From NCBI RefSeq assembly GCF_012530535.1, contig NZ_CP051299.1, positions 372,001 to 436,000 of the forward strand: DNA of 64,000 bases. The letters are read 5' to 3'. The notes beneath the pieces are model-generated. The model was not told the DNA's origin, did no database searches, and saw nothing but the letters and a program-made list of their open reading frames with translations. Shown here one piece after another: positions 63,154-64,000 of the stretch (its first letter is position 1; every line of letters begins with the position of its first letter). The DNA comes from Microcella flavibacter. Its GTDB lineage: Bacteria; Actinomycetota; Actinomycetes; Actinomycetales; Microbacteriaceae. A program made the position numbers and the translations under genes.

Positions 63154-64000
63154 GCGTCACCGGAGTGCAGGGCGAGGAGCGCGACGACTTCACCCGCGAC
63201 GAGAGCCGCCAGATCCGCGACCGCTCGCTGCGCCTGCTCGGCTCGCTGCTGCGCCCGCGCCGCAACCGGGTCATCGTCACGATGATCGTCATCATCGTCT
63301 CGACGGCCCTGCGGGTCGCGGGCCCGGCGCTCATCGCCTTCGGCATCGAGCGCGGCCTCCCGGCCCTCGTGGACGAGAACGACTGGATGCCCCTCTCACT
63401 GATCGTCGGCGCCTACGTGCTGAGCGGCGCGGCCGGGGCGGCGCTCATCGCCGCGTACACGGTGATGAGCGCGCGGCTGAGCCAGGCCATCCTGCTGGAT
63501 CTGCGCAAGCGCGTCTTCCTGCACACCCAGCGCCTCTCCCTCGAGTTCCACGAGTCGTACACCTCGGGCCGCATCATCGCGCGCCAGACGAGCGACCTCG
63601 ACTCGATCCGCGAGCTGCTCGACTCGGGCCTCAACCAGCTCGTCTCGGGGCTGCTCTACATGGTGTTCACGGCCGTCGCGCTCGTGCTGCTCGACCCGAC
63701 GAGCGGCATCGTGCTCGCGATCGCGCTCATCCCGCTCATCGCGCTGACGCGGTGGTTCCAGGTGCGCTCGCAGACGCTGTTCCGGCAGACCCGCGTGGCC
63801 TCGGCGCGCCTCATCGTGCACTTCGTCGAGACGATGACGGGCATCCGCGCGGTGAAGGCCTTCCGCAAGGAGGGCCGCAACGCCGAGCAGTTCGGCGAGC
63901 ACGTCGAGGACTACCGGCACGCCAACGCCCGCGTCATCCAGCTGTTCGGCATCTTCGATCCCGGGCTCGTGCTCATCGCCAACGTCACCGTCGCGGCGGT
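63150..64000 (+). CDS. ABC exporter half-transporter, second subunit (3' end outside window)
   Basis: The frame is open from the ATG at 63150 to the window end (283 codons). It covers an N-terminal charged segment and the membrane domain: [19 protein letters not shown], the coupling-helix regions [18 protein letters not shown] and [14 protein letters not shown], and [19 protein letters not shown]. The ATPase domain lies outside. The ATGA overlap and the degenerate site in the first half make a heterodimer very likely. Confidence 0.9.
   Translation, partial: MSVTGVQGEERDDFTRDESRQIRDRSLRLLGSLLRPRRNRVIVTMIVIIVSTALRVAGPALIAFGIERGLPALVDENDWMPLSLIVGAYVLSGAAGAALIAAYTVMSARLSQAILLDLRKRVFLHTQRLSLEFHESYTSGRIIARQTSDLDSIRELLDSGLNQLVSGLLYMVFTAVALVLLDPTSGIVLAIALIPLIALTRWFQVRSQTLFRQTRVASARLIVHFVETMTGIRAVKAFRKEGRNAEQFGEHVEDYRHANARVIQLFGIFDPGLVLIANVTVAA

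Overview
The window is a 64 kb chromosomal segment from a high-GC Gram-positive bacterium, most likely an actinobacterium of the Microbacteriaceae/Micrococcales. The reasons are the very high GC content, the sequence character of the ribosomal proteins, GTG starts with four-base overlaps, a mycobacterial-type perM-purN-purH block, a GuaB3-type IMP dehydrogenase relative, a CIRCE-controlled groES without groEL, and many start codons lying 6-9 nt downstream of a TAnnnT -10 box, which suggests leaderless mRNAs.

Layout. 1-9.3 kb: the end of the spc operon and the alpha operon (rplX partial, rplE, rpsH, rplF, rplR, rpsE, rpmD, rplO, secY, adk, infA, rpmJ, rpsM, rpsK, rpoA, rplQ). No rpsN lies between rplE and rpsH and no map lies between adk and infA. 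L15 and L17 carry long low-complexity extensions of opposite charge. 9.3-14.5 kb: a tandem-GNAT protein, a surface acyltransferase with an SGNH domain, truA, and rplM-rpsI. 14.5-19.2 kb: cell-wall sugar and cofactor genes (glmM, coaA, glmS, acpS). 19.2-22.9 kb: alr followed by the t6A cluster tsaE-tsaB-rimI-tsaD, in which tsaD is frameshifted as sequenced. 23-26.4 kb: a DUF4190 protein, a THUMP-like methyltransferase, groES and rarD. 26.4-32.9 kb: two solute-binding lipoproteins facing a convergent livH-livM-livG-livF operon. LivH has an unusual exported N-terminal domain. 33-38.8 kb: guanine nucleotide synthesis (guaB, guaB3, guaA) with a SURF1 gene and a DUF3817 gene inserted.

38.8-43.1 kb: a Bax-inhibitor-1 family protein, two small membrane proteins, a glycerophosphodiesterase and a lower-GC DUF559/AbiEi-like gene bordered by a repeated 10-mer. 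43.1-45.6 kb: the helicase gene pcrA. 45.7-50.4 kb: the most unusual block. It is a compact five-gene cassette in the order STAS antagonist, fused kinase-GAF-PP2C phosphatase, cellulose-synthase-like GT2, second STAS, second anti-sigma-type kinase. It has no sigma factor, so a serine-phosphorylation partner switch may control exopolysaccharide synthesis directly. 50.5-57 kb: sucCD and a dihydroxyacetone kinase system (dhaK, dhaL, and a DhaM-HPr-full-length Enzyme I fusion). 57-61 kb: perM, purN, purH. 61.2-64 kb: a heterodimeric ABC exporter pair, the second half cut by the window end.

Most of the window is conserved housekeeping DNA. No phage, insertion sequence, CRISPR, rRNA or tRNA was recognised. 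The accessory signals are the partner-switch/GT2 cassette, the DUF559 gene, the altered LivH and the shortened binding-protein paralogue.
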